Shown here piece after piece: positions 63,118-64,000 of a stretch of DNA of 64,000 nt. The translations under genes and the position numbers were made by a program. The notes beneath the pieces are model-generated. The model ran no database searches. It was not told the DNA's origin and saw only the letters and a list, made by a program, of their open reading frames with translations. The DNA is from Micromonospora sp. NBC_01813 (GTDB taxonomy: Bacteria; Actinomycetota; Actinomycetes; Mycobacteriales; Micromonosporaceae): assembly GCF_035917335.1 (NCBI RefSeq), contig NZ_CP109067.1:3781001-3845000 (forward strand), given 5' to 3'. Position 1 is the stretch's first letter. Each line of letters begins with the position of its first letter.

Positions 63118-63921
63118 ATGGCGGGCTACCGGGAGATCGCCGATGCGCTGCGGTCGGCGATCGAGCAAGGCGAGCTCGCGCCTGGCGCGAAAGTGCCCAC
63201 CGAATACGAGCTCGCCGAGACCTACCAGGTGAGTCGTGAGACAGTCCGGCGAGCACTGGCCGATCTCCGGGCAGCCGGGTTGATCGAGTCTGCGCGGGCC
63301 GCCGGGACCCGCGTGGCGGCCGCACCGGTGCGGCTCGCGCTGACCCGGTACGCGGCAGTGGCCGATCCGGACCGCTCACGGTCGAGCCTCGGTCCGTGGG
63401 AGACGGCGTGCGCCGACCAAGGCGTGGCCGGCACCGTCGAGACCATGTCGGTGGAACACCTGCCCGCACCCGCGCACATAGCCGCCCGCCTGGACCTGCC
63501 ACCAGGCACAACAGTGGTACGCCGGCAACGTCATCATCTCGCCGACGGTCATGTCGTCCAACTGCAGAATGCATGGCTGCCGGCAGCTCTGGTCGCCGAC
63601 ACCCCGCTGGCGGGCCGAGGCAAGGTGGTGGGCGGCGTGTACGCCGCGCTGACCGCTGCCGGCGTCCGCCTGGGTACCACGTCGGAGGAACTGTCGGCGC
63701 GACCGGTCACCGCTGCCGAGCGGACGTCGCTGAGCATGGCGACGGGCGGCTGGGTGCTCGAGGTCTGGCGAACGACCCGGGACGTGATCGGCCGGCCGGT
63801 GGAGGTGCTGTGCGTGGTGTCGGACGCGCGCCGGGTGCGGTACGTCTACGACGAACTGCCGATCCGGAACACGCGAGGCCACAGTGGTCCGGCCACACGC
63901 GCAGATGGCGACGGCGACTGA
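63118..63921 (+). CDS. GntR/HutC family regulator with UTRA domain
   Basis: Encodes 267 aa from ATG 63118. The N-terminal winged helix (about 3-70) reads YREIADALRSAIEQGELAPGAKVPTE and YQVSRETVRRALADLRAAGLI. The C-terminal UTRA effector domain (about 95-250) contains HIAARLDLPPGTTVVRRQRHHLADG and PVEVLCVVSDARRVRYVYDE. It probably responds to a small sugar, amino-acid or similar ligand. Which genes it controls is unclear; a divergent small gene upstream appears broken. The 79 bases after it, to the window end, hold no gene start, but CGCGCAGATGG (63898-63908) is repeated inverted at 63961-63971. Confidence 0.88.
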   Translation: MAGYREIADALRSAIEQGELAPGAKVPTEYELAETYQVSRETVRRALADLRAAGLIESARAAGTRVAAAPVRLALTRYAAVADPDRSRSSLGPWETACADQGVAGTVETMSVEHLPAPAHIAARLDLPPGTTVVRRQRHHLADGHVVQLQNAWLPAALVADTPLAGRGKVVGGVYAALTAAGVRLGTTSEELSARPVTAAERTSLSMATGGWVLEVWRTTRDVIGRPVEVLCVVSDARRVRYVYDELPIRNTRGHSGPATRADGDGD

Positions 63922-64000
63922 GTCCGCTGCCTGTGCCGGGTAACAGCAACCACTTCCCAACCATCTGCGCGCTGCACGAGCCGAAGGGCGGCGGCTTGGC

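Overview
The window is high-GC actinobacterial chromosome, most likely Micromonosporaceae. I infer this from codon use, GTG-rich starts, many leaderless TANNNT-type promoters, and typical actinomycete blocks: DUF4245-glpX, ispH beside xseA-xseB, acyl-CoA carboxylase genes with an epsilon subunit and maf, the PIN-PhoH protein, and GuaB1. I saw no rRNA, tRNA, CRISPR array, prophage or biosynthetic megasynthase. Assignments come from reading motifs and protein families in the sequence; no database search was run.

Layout. Bases 1-7.2 kb hold the 3' end of rmuC, a secreted subtilase, a lipoprotein, ispH and xseA-xseB. Bases 7.3-9.0 kb form a small unrecognised cluster: a cytoplasmic two-domain protein, a lipoprotein repeating its N-terminal domain, and a 52-aa exported peptide. 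It is followed by a palindromic repeat. Bases 9.0-11.7 kb are a tightly coupled catabolic operon: a GntR/FCD regulator, a biuret-hydrolase-like cysteine hydrolase, a second such hydrolase and an AtzH/HpxZ-like protein. Bases 11.7-26.1 kb are mostly housekeeping: DUF4245-glpX, a ferredoxin-NADP reductase-like flavoprotein, a rhomboid protease, a lytic transglycosylase, PIN-PhoH, an XRE-regulated small cluster, otsB, a Z-prenyl synthase with a geranylgeranyl-reductase-like flavoprotein, and GTP-dependent PEP carboxykinase. Bases 26.5-43.5 kb carry two GtrA genes, a MaoC protein, birA, acyl-CoA carboxylase beta, epsilon and alpha subunits, a sigma factor coupled to a membrane partner, an M50-like protease, a Ser/Thr kinase, maf, a methyltransferase and a PadR-controlled DrrAB-type exporter.

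The most unusual region is 43.5-57.1 kb. An 11.2-kb gene encodes a 3,726-residue RHS polymorphic toxin. It has LamG and ricin-like lectin domains, many YD repeats, a Hint autoprotease and a C-terminal ADP-ribosyltransferase-like toxin. Directly after it, where the immunity gene should lie, sits an IS607-type element (serine recombinase plus TnpB). On the far side of the element is a small acidic 101-aa gene that I infer to be the displaced immunity gene. A strong Shine-Dalgarno sequence overlaps the toxin stop codon but no longer has an adjacent start.

Bases 57.2-64 kb hold a GuaB1-type GMP reductase, a MarR regulator and a conserved operon of circularly permuted ATP-grasp, alpha-E and transglutaminase proteins. 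A small frameshifted gene remnant and a GntR/UTRA regulator follow.
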